Shown: positions 21,822 through 30,735, numbered from the stretch's first letter. The stretch is DNA of 53,967 bases from CALROG01 sp943369755 (GCA_943369755.1 CALROG020000029.1:1-53967); one strand, 5' to 3'. Notes: generated by a model not told the origin, from the sequence alone. Made by a program: numbers and translations.

Positions 21822-23210
21822 TTACTCGCGCGTTACCCGCACCAGCTCTTCACGCGAGGTAATGCGTTCACGCACCAGGCGCTCGCCGTCGTCGCGCATC
21901 AGCACCATGCCGGCCTTGAGCGCGGCGTTGCGTATTTCGGCTTCAGAGGCGCGGTTGTGTATTTGCGCGCGGATGGCCTCGTCCGTTACCAGCAACTCGA
22001 ATACGCCGGTGCGGCCCTGATAGCCAGTGTGGCCACACTCGCTGCAGCCGGGGCCGCCGCAATGCCGACACAGCTTGCGCACCAGCCGCTGCGCCAGCGT
22101 GCCCAGCAGCGAGCTGCTCAGCAAAAAAGGCTCCACACCCATGTCGGTCAGCCGCGTCACGGCGCTGGCAGCGTCATTGGTGTGCAGCGTGGCCAGCACC
22201 AGGTGGCCGGTGAGCGAGGCCTGAATGGCAATTTGCGCGGTTTCAAAGTCGCGGATTTCGCCGATCATGATCACGTCCGGGTCTTGCCGCAGGATGGCCC
22301 GCAAGGCCTTGGCGAAGGTCAGGTCGATCTTGGCGTTGACCTGGGTCTGGCCAATGCCCGCCAGCTCGTATTCAATCGGGTCTTCCACCGTCATGATGTT
22401 GCTCTGGCTGGCGTCCAGCCGCTGCAGCGCTGCATACAGCGTGGTGGTCTTGCCCGAGCCGGTGGGGCCGGTGACGAGGATGATGCCGTGCGGCTGCGCA
22501 ATCAGCTGTTCAAAGCGTTTGAGCACATCGCCCTGCATGCCCACCGACTCCAGGCTCAGCTTGCTCTCGCTTTTGTCCAGCAGGCGCAACACGGCGCGCT
22601 CGCCATGGGCGCTGGGCAGGGTGCTCACGCGCACGTCCACCGCCCGGGTGCCAATGCGCAAGGAGATGCGCCCGTCTTGCGGCAGGCGCTTTTCGGCAAT
22701 GTCCAGCTCGGCCATGATCTTCAGGCGCGAGATCAGCGCCGCGTGCAGGGCCCGGTTGGGCTGCACCACCTCGCGCAGCGTGCCGTCTACCCGGAAGCGT
22801 ACGCTGGAGGTGCGCTCATAGGGCTCAATGTGGATGTCGCTGGCACCGTCGCGCGCGGCCTGGGTCAGCAGTGCATTGAGCATGCGGATGATGGGCGCGT
22901 CGTCACTGGTCTCCAGCAGGTCTTCCACCGCGGGCAGCTCCTGCATCATGCGCGACAGGTCGGCGTCGTTTTCCACCTCGCTGACCACCGTGGCGGCGCT
23001 GGACTCACCCTGCGCATAGGCGGCACTGATGCGCTGGGCCAGGGCCGGGCCATCGGTGCGCTGCACGCTGCGCACCGGGTACTTGCGCATGACTTCGCTC
23101 CAGGCGCTGGGGGCGGGCTGGCCGGCCAGCCATAACGTCAGGTCAGTGCCGTCGTCTTCCAGCAGCAACTGGCTGGTGCGCGCAAAGGCGTAAGGCAGCG
23201 GGTAGCGCAT
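21822..23210 (-). CDS. gspE: Type II secretion ATPase GspE
   Basis: A 462-residue cytoplasmic ATPase that powers pseudopilus assembly. A short N-terminal domain is followed by the nucleotide-binding domain with Walker A GPTGSGKTT (near residue 247), the Asp box IMTVEDPIEYEL, Walker B DPDVIMIGEIRDFETA and the His box GHLVLATLHTNDAA. The zinc subdomain is unusually compact: CRHCGGPGCSECGHTGYQGR, that is CxxC-x4-CxxC, where most GspE proteins have about 30 residues between the pairs. It is the last gene of the minus-strand operon, starting 5 nt after gspD. No gspF follows. Confidence 0.97.
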   Translation of the reverse strand: MRYPLPYAFARTSQLLLEDDGTDLTLWLAGQPAPSAWSEVMRKYPVRSVQRTDGPALAQRISAAYAQGESSAATVVSEVENDADLSRMMQELPAVEDLLETSDDAPIIRMLNALLTQAARDGASDIHIEPYERTSSVRFRVDGTLREVVQPNRALHAALISRLKIMAELDIAEKRLPQDGRISLRIGTRAVDVRVSTLPSAHGERAVLRLLDKSESKLSLESVGMQGDVLKRFEQLIAQPHGIILVTGPTGSGKTTTLYAALQRLDASQSNIMTVEDPIEYELAGIGQTQVNAKIDLTFAKALRAILRQDPDVIMIGEIRDFETAQIAIQASLTGHLVLATLHTNDAASAVTRLTDMGVEPFLLSSSLLGTLAQRLVRKLCRHCGGPGCSECGHTGYQGRTGVFELLVTDEAIRAQIHNRASEAEIRNAALKAGMVLMRDDGERLVRERITSREELVRVTRE

Positions 23211-23215
23211 GGCGC

Positions 23216-25291
23216 TTACTTCTTGGCCGGGGCGGCAGGTGCGGCGGCGGCTGGCGTGGCAGGCCGGGTGCCGGGCAGCGCGGGCAGGACCGGGGCCTCG
23301 TTCACCGGCACCGCCACGCTGGGCGCAGGCTGGGCCAGCTCTTGCTTCAGGCGCATCAGCTCATAGCGGTCCAGTGAAAGCGAGTCGCTTTGCTGGGCGT
23401 CGCGCACCACCACCGGGCGCAAAAACACCATCAGGTTGGTTTTCTTGCGGCTGCGGGTTTCGCTCTTGAACAAGCTGCCAAAGAACGGAATGTCGCCCGC
23501 CACCGGCACCTTCTCCTGGTTGCCGGAGTACTCGTCTTGCAGTAGCCCGCCCAGCACCACGATGGCTCCGTCGTCAACCAGCACGTTGGACTCAATGGAG
23601 CGCTTGTTGGTGATCAGCCCGGTGGCCGAGTTGATGGACGAGGCCTGCACGCTCGACACCTCCTGAAAGATGGTGAGCTTGACGGTGCCGTTCTCGCTGA
23701 TCTGCGGCTTGACCCGCAGCGTCAGGCCCACATCCTTGCGCTCCACCGTCTGGAACGGGTTGACCGAGCCGTTGCTGGAGTTGTTGTTGGTGTACTGGCC
23801 GGTCACAAACGGCACGTTCTGGCCGATCACGATCTTGGCCTCTTCGTTGTCCAGCGTCAGCAGGTTGGGCGTGGACAAAATGTTGCCGTCGCCATTTGCC
23901 TGTAGAAAGCGCGCCAGAAAGCCCAGCACGTAAACCCCGTTGGTCTGGCGCGCCACGCCAAAGTTGCCGCCGGTAGACGGGGCCACCGTGCCGCTGGCGG
24001 CGCCCGTGGCCAGCGAGATGATGTTTTGCCCGCCAATGCTGAAATTGGTGCCCAGCAAACCGATGTTTTTGTCGCCACTTTTACCCAGCGCGCCTTGCCA
24101 CTGGATGCCAAATTCGGCGGCCTTGTCGGCGTTGACCTCGGCAATCAGGCTTTCCACAAACACCTGGGCGCGGCGCTGGTCGAGCCGGTCGATCACGGCG
24201 CGCAACTGGCGGTATTGCGGCTCGGGCGCAGTGATGATGAGCGAGTTGGTGGCCGGGTCGGCCTGAATCTGCCCGCCCGTAGAGGGCTGGCCCGAGCCCT
24301 GCACGGGTGCGGTGGCCGCATTGCTGGCAGAGCCAACGGCGGCGGCCAGCGTCGGCTGGCCGCCGCTGCTGCCCCCGCCCGTGCTGGTGTTGGCCGACAG
24401 TGCGGCGCGCAGCGTGACCGCCAGCCTGGTGGCGTCGGCGTTCTTCAGGTAGACCACGTAAATATTGCCCGACGCGCTTTGCGACGTGGGCTGGTCCAGC
24501 CGCTCAACCAGCGAGCGAACCAGGTTCAGCCGTGCCGGGTTGGCCGCGCGCACGATCAGTGCGTTGCTGCGCGGCTCGGCCACCAGGGTGGTGCGGTACG
24601 AGGTGTCGGCCTGGCCCGCAGCGGGCGAGCCCAACGCTGTGCCCGACTCGATCAGGCGCAGCACCAGGGGTGCCAGGTCAGATGCCAGCGCGTGCTTGAG
24701 CGGCAGCACCTCTACGTCGGTGGCGTTGGACACATCCAGCGCCGAGATGATGCGGCCCAGGCGCTGCAGGTTGTCAGCGTAGTCGGTGATCACCAGCGAG
24801 TTGTTGCCGGGATTGACGTTGATGGTGTTGTTGGGGCTGATCAACGGGCGCAGGATCGGCACCATGTTGTTGGCCGACTCGTAGTTCAGGCGAAAGATCT
24901 GGGTGACGATCTGGCTGCCGCCACCGGCCACCGGGCCAGTTTGCACCGCGCCGCCTTGCAGCTTGGCGTCGGCCTCGGGCAGCACCTTGTAAATGCCGCC
25001 GGCTTCCACCACCGTGTAACCCGACAGGCGCAGCGTGGCCAGAAACTGGTTGTAGGCCACGCTGGGCGAAACCGGCTTTTCGGTGTTGAGGTTCATCGTG
25101 CCCTTGACCCGCGGGTCCACCACGATGTTGCGCCCGGTGATCGCGCCCATGGTTCGGGCCACCGCTTCGATCTCGGCGTTGCTGAAGTTCAGGCTAATGG
25201 GCTCGCCCGGCTTTTGTGCATGCAAAACTACTGGAGCCCCCGCCAATACTGCGCAAGCCGCTATATAAACAATAGCAAGACGATGATTCAT
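23216..25291 (-). CDS. gspD: Type II secretion outer-membrane secretin GspD
   Basis: A 691-residue secretin. The signal peptide is residues 1-25, followed by an N0 domain (ISLNFSNAEIEAVARTMGAITGRNIVVDPRVKG) and N1-N3 repeats. The C-terminal secretin core has NLLTLDNEEAKIVIGQNVPF and the signature VPVAGDIPFFGSLF...TNLMVFLRPVVV. A Pro/Ala-rich tail ends the protein. The signal peptide (HRLAIVYIAACAVLAGAPVV) is encoded by the antisense strand of palindromic element copy C. The gene lies between gspN (4 nt) and gspE (5 nt). Confidence 0.97.
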   Translation of the reverse strand: MNHRLAIVYIAACAVLAGAPVVLHAQKPGEPISLNFSNAEIEAVARTMGAITGRNIVVDPRVKGTMNLNTEKPVSPSVAYNQFLATLRLSGYTVVEAGGIYKVLPEADAKLQGGAVQTGPVAGGGSQIVTQIFRLNYESANNMVPILRPLISPNNTINVNPGNNSLVITDYADNLQRLGRIISALDVSNATDVEVLPLKHALASDLAPLVLRLIESGTALGSPAAGQADTSYRTTLVAEPRSNALIVRAANPARLNLVRSLVERLDQPTSQSASGNIYVVYLKNADATRLAVTLRAALSANTSTGGGSSGGQPTLAAAVGSASNAATAPVQGSGQPSTGGQIQADPATNSLIITAPEPQYRQLRAVIDRLDQRRAQVFVESLIAEVNADKAAEFGIQWQGALGKSGDKNIGLLGTNFSIGGQNIISLATGAASGTVAPSTGGNFGVARQTNGVYVLGFLARFLQANGDGNILSTPNLLTLDNEEAKIVIGQNVPFVTGQYTNNNSSNGSVNPFQTVERKDVGLTLRVKPQISENGTVKLTIFQEVSSVQASSINSATGLITNKRSIESNVLVDDGAIVVLGGLLQDEYSGNQEKVPVAGDIPFFGSLFKSETRSRKKTNLMVFLRPVVVRDAQQSDSLSLDRYELMRLKQELAQPAPSVAVPVNEAPVLPALPGTRPATPAAAAPAAPAKK
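25224..25276 (+). repeat. Dispersed palindromic element, copy C (antisense across the gspD signal peptide)
   Basis: On the plus strand: AAAACTACTGGAGCCCCCGC, then CAATACTGCGCAAGCCGCTAT, ATAAACA, ATAGCAAG. The palindrome GCTAT (25260-25264) / ATAGC (25272-25276) and the ATACTGCGC block are shared with copies D and E. It is oriented opposite to gspD, so the gene reads its complement. Confidence 0.7.
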
Positions 25292-25295
25292 TCCG

Positions 25296-26129
25296 CTAGC
25301 CTATGGTAATGATGGAGCGCGCGCCGCTGCGCCGTCCGATGATGTTCAGCAGGTTGGCCAGTGCCGCCTCGCGCTCGGGCGCGGCGCTGGCCACGCCTTC
25401 AAAGCGCAACCGCGAGCCGACCCAGCGCCCGCTGCCGCTGAGCTGCAGGCTGCCTTCCAGCGTGTCCAGTTGCAGGGTTGACGTAGCGCCTCCGTTGACG
25501 GTGATGCGGTAGCTGCCCATGGGCCGCAACGTGGACAGCCGCGAAGACAGGCGCGCTGCCTCCAGTTCAGCCCGCCCGGCCAGGGCCAGCCGACCTTCGG
25601 CCCATTCTACTGAAAGGCCCTGTGTCACAAGGCCTAAAGCGCCGTCCAGTTGCAGGGTGTTCCAGGGCGTGCCCAGCCCGGCCAGCAAACCTGCAGGCCA
25701 GTGGGAGCGGCTGTCGGCCACGCTGAGTCGCAGGCCGCCCCGCCCCAGTGCGGCTTGCAGCAGGATCGGTGCGTCAGTGCAGCAGTCGGCGCTGAGCTGG
25801 ACCGACGCTCCGGCAAGCGCGGGGCGCAGCCGCCAGGTCAAGCGCCCGGGCAGCGCGGCGGCGTCGTTGCTGCCCTCCCCGCCGGTCAGCAGCACGCGGG
25901 CCGAGCCGTTCCAGACGCTGCCGCGGGCATCGGCCAGCAGCAGGTGCCCGCCACTGGCGCGTTGCACAGCGGTGGTCAGCCAGCGTGCCGGTGCAAACAG
26001 CAAGGTTGCCACGACCAGGCCCACCAGGGTGCCGCCCACTGCCCAGCCCCAGGGCGCGCTGGCACTGTTGGCGCGGCTGGCGGGACGCGCCAGGCGAGAC
26101 AGGCGAAAAGGGCGGGACAAGCGGGCCAC
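25296..26129 (-). CDS. gspN: Type II secretion protein GspN
   Basis: A 277-residue protein with one membrane segment (GWAVGGTLVGLVVATLLFAPARWL, near residues 27-50), then a periplasmic body with the GspN-type segments RLTWRLRP and GSYRITVNGG. I place the start at GTG 26129, 2 nt after the gspM stop, because the resulting MARLSRPFRLSRL precedes the membrane segment. A longer in-frame version would overlap gspM heavily. GspN is an accessory inner-membrane component found in a subset of T2SS loci. Confidence 0.85.
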   Translation of the reverse strand: MARLSRPFRLSRLARPASRANSASAPWGWAVGGTLVGLVVATLLFAPARWLTTAVQRASGGHLLLADARGSVWNGSARVLLTGGEGSNDAAALPGRLTWRLRPALAGASVQLSADCCTDAPILLQAALGRGGLRLSVADSRSHWPAGLLAGLGTPWNTLQLDGALGLVTQGLSVEWAEGRLALAGRAELEAARLSSRLSTLRPMGSYRITVNGGATSTLQLDTLEGSLQLSGSGRWVGSRLRFEGVASAAPEREAALANLLNIIGRRSGARSIITIG

Positions 26130-26131
26130 GG

Positions 26132-26614
26132 CTAGCGGGCCGGCAGCGTCATGACCAGGGTGCCGTCCCACAGGCCGGCGGCGTTGCGCGTCAGGCGCGC
26201 CTCGCTGGGCAGGGCCCGGGCATTCACGCGGGCCTGGGTCAGCCACTGGGCTAACGCGTCGGGGCTGGCACCGCTGAGCGTCAGGGTCACGCGGTCACCG
26301 GCAACGCTGTAGCGGGCGGCCACACCCAGCCGCTGGCGAATGGTTTGCTCCAGCGCGCGCAGTGCTTCGTCGGCACCCTGTTGCGGCTGGGCCTGAAGTG
26401 CCTGGGCCTGTACTTGCAGGCTGCGCATTTGCTGTAGCTGGGCGTCCAGCGCCCGGTGCTGGGTTTCGGCGGCACGCAGCGTGTTCAGCGCCGGCGCAAT
26501 GCCCACCCACCACAACAGCGCCATGCCCACCACTGCCGCTGCCACCGACAGCGCCAGCTTTTCACGCGGGGCCAGTTGGCCCCAACGCGCCTGAAGTGCG
26601 TGGGCGTTGGTCAT
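26132..26614 (-). CDS. gspM: Type II secretion protein GspM
   Basis: A 160-residue bitopic inner-membrane protein. It starts MTNAHALQARWGQLAPREKLALSVAAAVVGMALLWWVG, the typical GspM layout of a short cytoplasmic lead with WxxLxPREK followed by one membrane segment (about residues 20-40), then a coiled, Gln-rich periplasmic stretch and a small ferredoxin-like fold. It partners GspL. The start overlaps the gspL end by 4 nt. Confidence 0.9.
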   Translation of the reverse strand: MTNAHALQARWGQLAPREKLALSVAAAVVGMALLWWVGIAPALNTLRAAETQHRALDAQLQQMRSLQVQAQALQAQPQQGADEALRALEQTIRQRLGVAARYSVAGDRVTLTLSGASPDALAQWLTQARVNARALPSEARLTRNAAGLWDGTLVMTLPAR

Positions 26615-27810
26615 CGGGCGGTCTCCATGCGCAGCACCAGGGTGTCGCCTTCGCTACGGGCCAGGTAGCCGCGCGGCTGCAACCCGGTGATGACGCTCTG
26701 CATCTCTGCGGGGTTGAGCTTCAGGCCCTTCAGGCGCAACTCGTTTGCTACAAATTCAATAGTGGCTGGCGCAGTATTGGCGCGGGCTACAGCCGAAAAG
26801 GCCGCTAACATGGCCTCAAGATCGCGGCCTGAAGCGGCCCCGGTGGCCTGGCGCAGCGCTGCCACTTCACGCTCCATTTGCAGGGGCGCATCGACCACCA
26901 CCTTGACCTTGGGGAAGGTGGTGGTGAGCATGCTGCGCACGGCCTCGCGTTTGGCCGCCAGCGTGCTGCGTTCTTTCAGTGCCCAGGCATTCAGCCCTGC
27001 CAGCTGGGCCGTCAGCAGGGCCAGCACGCCCCAGCGCGCGGCGCGCCACTGTGGGGCACGCAGCAACTCGCCCCAGCGGCCCGACAGTTTCTTGAATGCC
27101 CGGGCCCGACCTGAGCTGGCCAGGTCGAACTGGGCCAGGTCCCAGGCCGACTGTGCGGCTTGCAACTGGCGCTGCGCGGCCTGCTGCAGCGTCACACGGC
27201 GTTGCAGCACCTGCTCGGCCACGGCGGCCACGGCGGGTTCGGCCAGTAGCGGCAGATCTGGCGGCAGTGCCGGTGCACTGGCAGCGGCCAGCGGCCAGCG
27301 CAGCACGCCGTTGCTATCGGCCAGCACCAGCTCGGCGCGCTCGGCGTCGCCCAGAACATGGGCGCTGGCGGGCTCGCCGGGGGCGAATTCGGGCACGATG
27401 CGTGTCGCCCGGCGTTGGGCAGCCTCCAGCGCTTGGCAGGCGTCGCGCAGCCAGGCCCGGTCGCAGGCCGCCACCCACACCGGGGCCCCCGGGCGTGCCT
27501 GGGGTTGCAGCGCGAAGTGCAGTGCCGTGGGTTCGTCCAGCAGGCGTTCTTCCAGCAGGCCCTCCAGCACGGCGCGCAGGCGCGGCGTGCCCGCGGCGGT
27601 GCCTTTGGGTAGCTCAACCTGGTGCCAGGAAAGCGCTTGCACCGGCACCACCGCCACCACCTCGGCACCCGCCCCGCTGGGCTGGGGCAGCAGCGCGGCC
27701 GTGGTGCTGCCCTGGCTGCCCAAGCTTTGGCCGTCGGGCGACAGCAGGTAGGCGTATTCAGGCGTTGCGCCAGCGGGCTGCAGGGGGAGCGTGACGATCA
27801 GGGTGCTCAT
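26611..27810 (-). CDS. gspL: Type II secretion protein GspL
   Basis: A 399-residue protein. The cytoplasmic actin-like domain (residues 1-250, including VVPVQALSWHQVELPKG and LLEERLLDEPTALHFALQP) recruits GspE. One membrane segment lies at about 255-275 (WGVLALLTAQLAGLNAWAL), followed by a periplasmic coiled region and a ferredoxin-like domain. In that last domain, residues around AFSAVARANTAPATIEFVAN are encoded by palindromic element copy D. It is a typical partner of GspM. Confidence 0.93.
   Translation of the reverse strand: MSTLIVTLPLQPAGATPEYAYLLSPDGQSLGSQGSTTAALLPQPSGAGAEVVAVVPVQALSWHQVELPKGTAAGTPRLRAVLEGLLEERLLDEPTALHFALQPQARPGAPVWVAACDRAWLRDACQALEAAQRRATRIVPEFAPGEPASAHVLGDAERAELVLADSNGVLRWPLAAASAPALPPDLPLLAEPAVAAVAEQVLQRRVTLQQAAQRQLQAAQSAWDLAQFDLASSGRARAFKKLSGRWGELLRAPQWRAARWGVLALLTAQLAGLNAWALKERSTLAAKREAVRSMLTTTFPKVKVVVDAPLQMEREVAALRQATGAASGRDLEAMLAAFSAVARANTAPATIEFVANELRLKGLKLNPAEMQSVITGLQPRGYLARSEGDTLVLRMETAR
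26745..26800 (-). repeat. Dispersed palindromic element, copy D (in-frame within gspL)
   Basis: On the minus strand: GCTGTAGCCCGCGCCAATAC, TGCGCCAGCCACTATTGAATT, TGTAGCAAAC. It shares the AGCCCGC, CCAATACTGCGC and CAGCC-CTAT blocks with copies B, C and E. The terminal palindrome is degenerate. The sense reading frame in gspL has the same phase relative to the element as in rsmB. Confidence 0.65.
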
Positions 27811-27845
27811 GGACTGGTGGATTGTAGGGACGCGCGGGGGCAGCG

Positions 27846-28838
27846 TCAGCGCTGGGGCGTGGCGGGCGCTGGCGCGGCAGCCAAAGCCCCCGGGTCGATC
27901 ACGCCGCGCTCACGCCAAAGCACCTTCACGTCGAGCCCGTCGCGCTGCAACACCGAACGCTCTTCCAGCGTCATCTGGTCAAGCCGCAGGCGGCCGCGCA
28001 CCTCGAAGAAGCGCGAGGCCACGCTGTGGCGGCCTTCGTTGAATGGCGACTCGACACCCAGCAGTTTGGCGGCGTCGGCCAAGTTGCGAAAGTGGTTGAT
28101 GTCGCGCTCGGCCACCAGGCGCTGGGCGTCGGCCAGGCCCAGGCCGGGCACGCTGGCAGCAATCACCTCGGGGCTGGCGGTATTGAGATTGACCGGCGTT
28201 ATGCCGGGCAGCAGCGTCACATAGGGCAGCAGCACGCTCACGGTGTAGGGCGACAGGCCCAGCCAGGTGAGCTGTTCCACCCGCTGGGGCAGCAGCGGCG
28301 CAAACTGGCCGGAGCGGTTGTCTGCGCTGGTGTCGGCGGCAAAGCGCAGGTTTTCCACCAGGCGGCTGAGTTCGGGCATAGGCAGGCCCAGCAACTCGAA
28401 CAGCTTGCTGAAGGCGCGCAGCGCGGGCTCGGACACCTTGCCCGCCTCCACCAGGTTCAGCACATTGAGCTGGGACTGCAGGTCGATGATCTGCCCCGAC
28501 AAAAAGGCGTCCTGGGTGTCGTTGCTGGTGGTCTCTACGGTGGCCACGCCTTCGTTGGCCGCCAGAAAAGTGGACAAGCGTGCTTCTTGCAACGGCACGG
28601 CCCAGGGTTCGGCCAGATGGTCGGCGCCGCCCGAGCGGGCGTCTTCGCGCAGGATCAGCCGGGCCCAGTCCAGCGCACCGGTGAGCACCCAGGACGACTG
28701 CACGCGCGAGCGCTCGGCAATCTCCACCTCCACGCTGCGCCATTGCTGCCACATGGCGGCGGCGGCAAAGGTTGCCACCAGCGTCACGGTGAGCATGGCC
28801 GCCAGCAGGGCAGCCCCCGCTTGTTTGTAACGGCTCAC
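27846..28838 (-). CDS. gspK: Type II secretion minor pseudopilin GspK
   Basis: A 330-residue pseudopilin. The prepilin-type N-terminus MSRYKQAGAALLAAMLTVTLVATFAAAAMW lacks the Glu5 normally found in pilins, as is usual for GspK, which caps the pseudopilus tip with GspI and GspJ. A large insert domain contains the SAM-like/helix-hairpin repeats (LAVNLNTASPEVIAA-like: ITPVNLNTASPEVIAASVPGL). It overlaps gspJ by 4 nt. A 35-nt gap separates it from gspL. Confidence 0.93.
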   Translation of the reverse strand: MSRYKQAGAALLAAMLTVTLVATFAAAAMWQQWRSVEVEIAERSRVQSSWVLTGALDWARLILREDARSGGADHLAEPWAVPLQEARLSTFLAANEGVATVETTSNDTQDAFLSGQIIDLQSQLNVLNLVEAGKVSEPALRAFSKLFELLGLPMPELSRLVENLRFAADTSADNRSGQFAPLLPQRVEQLTWLGLSPYTVSVLLPYVTLLPGITPVNLNTASPEVIAASVPGLGLADAQRLVAERDINHFRNLADAAKLLGVESPFNEGRHSVASRFFEVRGRLRLDQMTLEERSVLQRDGLDVKVLWRERGVIDPGALAAAPAPATPQR

Positions 28839-29500
28839 GACTTGCCCCCGCTAACCGTGGGACGCACCCAGTCGCGCGTCAGTTTGCCCGCCAGGGCCTG
28901 GCCGGGCGGCAGGGTCAACACCAGGCGCACGCCGTCAGGAAGAGTGCCGCTGCTGCCAGCGGTGGCGGGCGTCGGCCCTGCGCTGGCGTCGCTGGACAGC
29001 GGATTGGACCAGGCATCCCCACGGAAATAAAAAATTTGCCATTCGTCCAGCGGCACCACCGTTACCTCTCGCTGGCGCTCGGCGTCACCGGGGTTCTGGG
29101 CCCACAGGGCGGCTTGTTGCCAGGCCTCTTGCAGCTGACCCCGCGAAGTCAGTGGCTGCGACTGCCAGCGCAGCCACTGGCCCCGGCCGTCGACCACGCG
29201 CCGCGACCAGGCCGCCACCAGCAGGCCGTCGCTCGGGTTGGTCGTGCTGCGCCGGGTCAGGCGCAGCACGCGACCGTTCCAGTCAATCGCGTTGAGCTGT
29301 GGCGTCTGCACCATGCCATCCAGATCAGCCGCCCATTGCGACAAACCCACCTGCAACGTGAGCACCTGGTCTGCGCGCGCTTCGGTTTGCGCCCGCGCCC
29401 GTACCATACCGTCGAGCCCGCGCCAGCTCATGATGGCCAGCAGCGCCATCATGGCAATCGCCACCAGCAGTTCAATGAGGGTGAAGCCGCGGGCTTTCAT
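28835..29500 (-). CDS. gspJ: Type II secretion minor pseudopilin GspJ
   Basis: A 221-residue pseudopilin with the prepilin peptidase site KARG|FTLIELLVAIAMMALLAIM at the very N-terminus, then a C-terminal beta-rich domain. The region GLDGMVRARAQTEARADQVLTLQVGLSQWAADL is typical of GspJ. It is part of the GspI-J-K tip complex. It starts 5 nt downstream of gspI. Confidence 0.93.
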   Translation of the reverse strand: MKARGFTLIELLVAIAMMALLAIMSWRGLDGMVRARAQTEARADQVLTLQVGLSQWAADLDGMVQTPQLNAIDWNGRVLRLTRRSTTNPSDGLLVAAWSRRVVDGRGQWLRWQSQPLTSRGQLQEAWQQAALWAQNPGDAERQREVTVVPLDEWQIFYFRGDAWSNPLSSDASAGPTPATAGSSGTLPDGVRLVLTLPPGQALAGKLTRDWVRPTVSGGKS

Positions 29501-29505
29501 GGCGG

Positions 29506-29868
29506 TCAGTACCGGCCCACCACGGTAGACAGGCGCAGGACCGGCGAACTGCCGTCCAGCACCTGGGCGTCAACGCGGCGAAAACTCGGGTTGGGCGTGG
29601 GGCGCACGCTCACCGTCACGCTGAAGCTGCGGCCCGCTTGTTCGCAGGGGGCGCTGTTGTCACCGACTCCGGGCATCTGGCGCGACAACCGCACCTTGAC
29701 CAGCTCGTTCTCGGCGCAGACCTGAGCCAGCATGACGTCAGACTGGCGTTGCGCGTTGTTGGTGAGCGATGTGGTGGCCTGCAACCCGGCGATCAAGGCA
29801 ATCGCGACGATGGCCAGTGCCACCAGGACCTCGATCAACGTGAAGCCCCGGGCGCGCCGCTGCATCAA
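29506..29868 (-). CDS. gspI: Type II secretion minor pseudopilin GspI
   Basis: A 120-residue pseudopilin. The leader MMQRRARG is followed by FTLIEVLVALAIVAIALIAGLQA, the GspI-type methylated helix, and a short C-terminal domain (VCAENELVKVRLSRQMPGVG...). It initiates the pseudopilus tip complex. Its start overlaps the gspH stop by 4 nt. Confidence 0.93.
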   Translation of the reverse strand: MMQRRARGFTLIEVLVALAIVAIALIAGLQATTSLTNNAQRQSDVMLAQVCAENELVKVRLSRQMPGVGDNSAPCEQAGRSFSVTVSVRPTPNPSFRRVDAQVLDGSSPVLRLSTVVGRY

Positions 29869-30326
29869 GGCTCCTGTGCCTGCACGGCAAACGGCCGTAG
29901 CCCATCGGTAGCCAGGCGCAGCGTGCGCGCCGGCTCACTGATCGAGCCCAGCACCACGCTCTGGCGGCCAATGATTGGCTCCGGCCCGAGCACCAGCACC
30001 GCAGTGCCCAGAACCGCCGTATCGGTACCCAGCCAGTTTTCGGGCAAGGCCTTGGGCGGGACGCCTTCAAACCGGAAACCGCCCTCGGTGCTGCGCCAGC
30101 GCACCGGTACGCCGCTGGCACGCGACTGGGCGCGAGCGGCCTCCAGCAGCGCCGTCAGGCGCTGGGCCTCGCGTTCGAGTTGCGCGCCCTGCGAGTCGCG
30201 CATGGCAAAGGCCACACCCGCTGAAGCAATCGCGATGATGGAAATGACGACCAGCAGCTCCAGCAGCGTGAAGCCGCGGGCCTGGCTACTGCCAACTGCC
30301 GATGTCGGCATCTTTGCCTTCGCCAC
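29865..30326 (-). CDS. gspH: Type II secretion minor pseudopilin GspH
   Basis: Up to 153 residues. The prepilin site SSQARG|FTLLELLVVISIIAIASAGVAFA is clear. A GTG at 30326 is the longest start, and an ATG at 30311 (MPTSAVGSSQ) gives a leader of more usual length. Both overlap the end of gspG (30286). It is a GspH-type minor pseudopilin with a short globular domain (LLEAARAQSRASGVPVRWR). Confidence 0.9.
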   Translation of the reverse strand: MAKAKMPTSAVGSSQARGFTLLELLVVISIIAIASAGVAFAMRDSQGAQLEREAQRLTALLEAARAQSRASGVPVRWRSTEGGFRFEGVPPKALPENWLGTDTAVLGTAVLVLGPEPIIGRQSVVLGSISEPARTLRLATDGLRPFAVQAQEP

Positions 30327-30735
30327 CGGCCTGGCCGTCAGCGCCGAACGACATCACGTCAATCTCCGCCTTGACGCCGGGGTTCAGATACTGGTACTGG
30401 CGGCCCCAGGGGTCATTGGGCAGTTTTTCCAGGTAAGGCTTCCAGTTGGGCGGGATGGCCCCCGCGGTGGGCCGCACCACCAGCGCCTGCAGGCCCTGCT
30501 CGGCACTGGGGTAGCGCTGGTTGTCCAGCTTGTAAAGCTTGAGGGCCTGCATCAGGTTGTTGACGTCGGTCTTGGCCGCCGTGGCGCGTGCATCGTCAGC
30601 CCGGTCCAGTACGTTGGGCACGATCAGCGCGGCCAGTACACCAATGATCACCAGTACCACCATGAGCTCGATCAGGGTGAAGCCGGCCTGGAGCCGGCGC
30701 GCGCCACGTTGCAGCAGGGGTTTGATGGAAGTCAT
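30286..30735 (-). CDS. gspG: Type II secretion major pseudopilin GspG
   Basis: A 149-residue major pseudopilin. The leader ends RRLQAG, then FTLIELMVVLVIIGVLAALIVPNV. The conserved YPSAEQGLQALV, LPNDPWGRQYQYLNPG and C-terminal Ca-binding loop SFGADGQAGGEGKDADIGSW are all present. It is the first gene of the minus-strand gsp operon and is divergent from gspC across a 44-nt gap that must hold both promoters. GATAAT (about 30768) is a possible -10. Confidence 0.97.
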   Translation of the reverse strand: MTSIKPLLQRGARRLQAGFTLIELMVVLVIIGVLAALIVPNVLDRADDARATAAKTDVNNLMQALKLYKLDNQRYPSAEQGLQALVVRPTAGAIPPNWKPYLEKLPNDPWGRQYQYLNPGVKAEIDVMSFGADGQAGGEGKDADIGSWQ

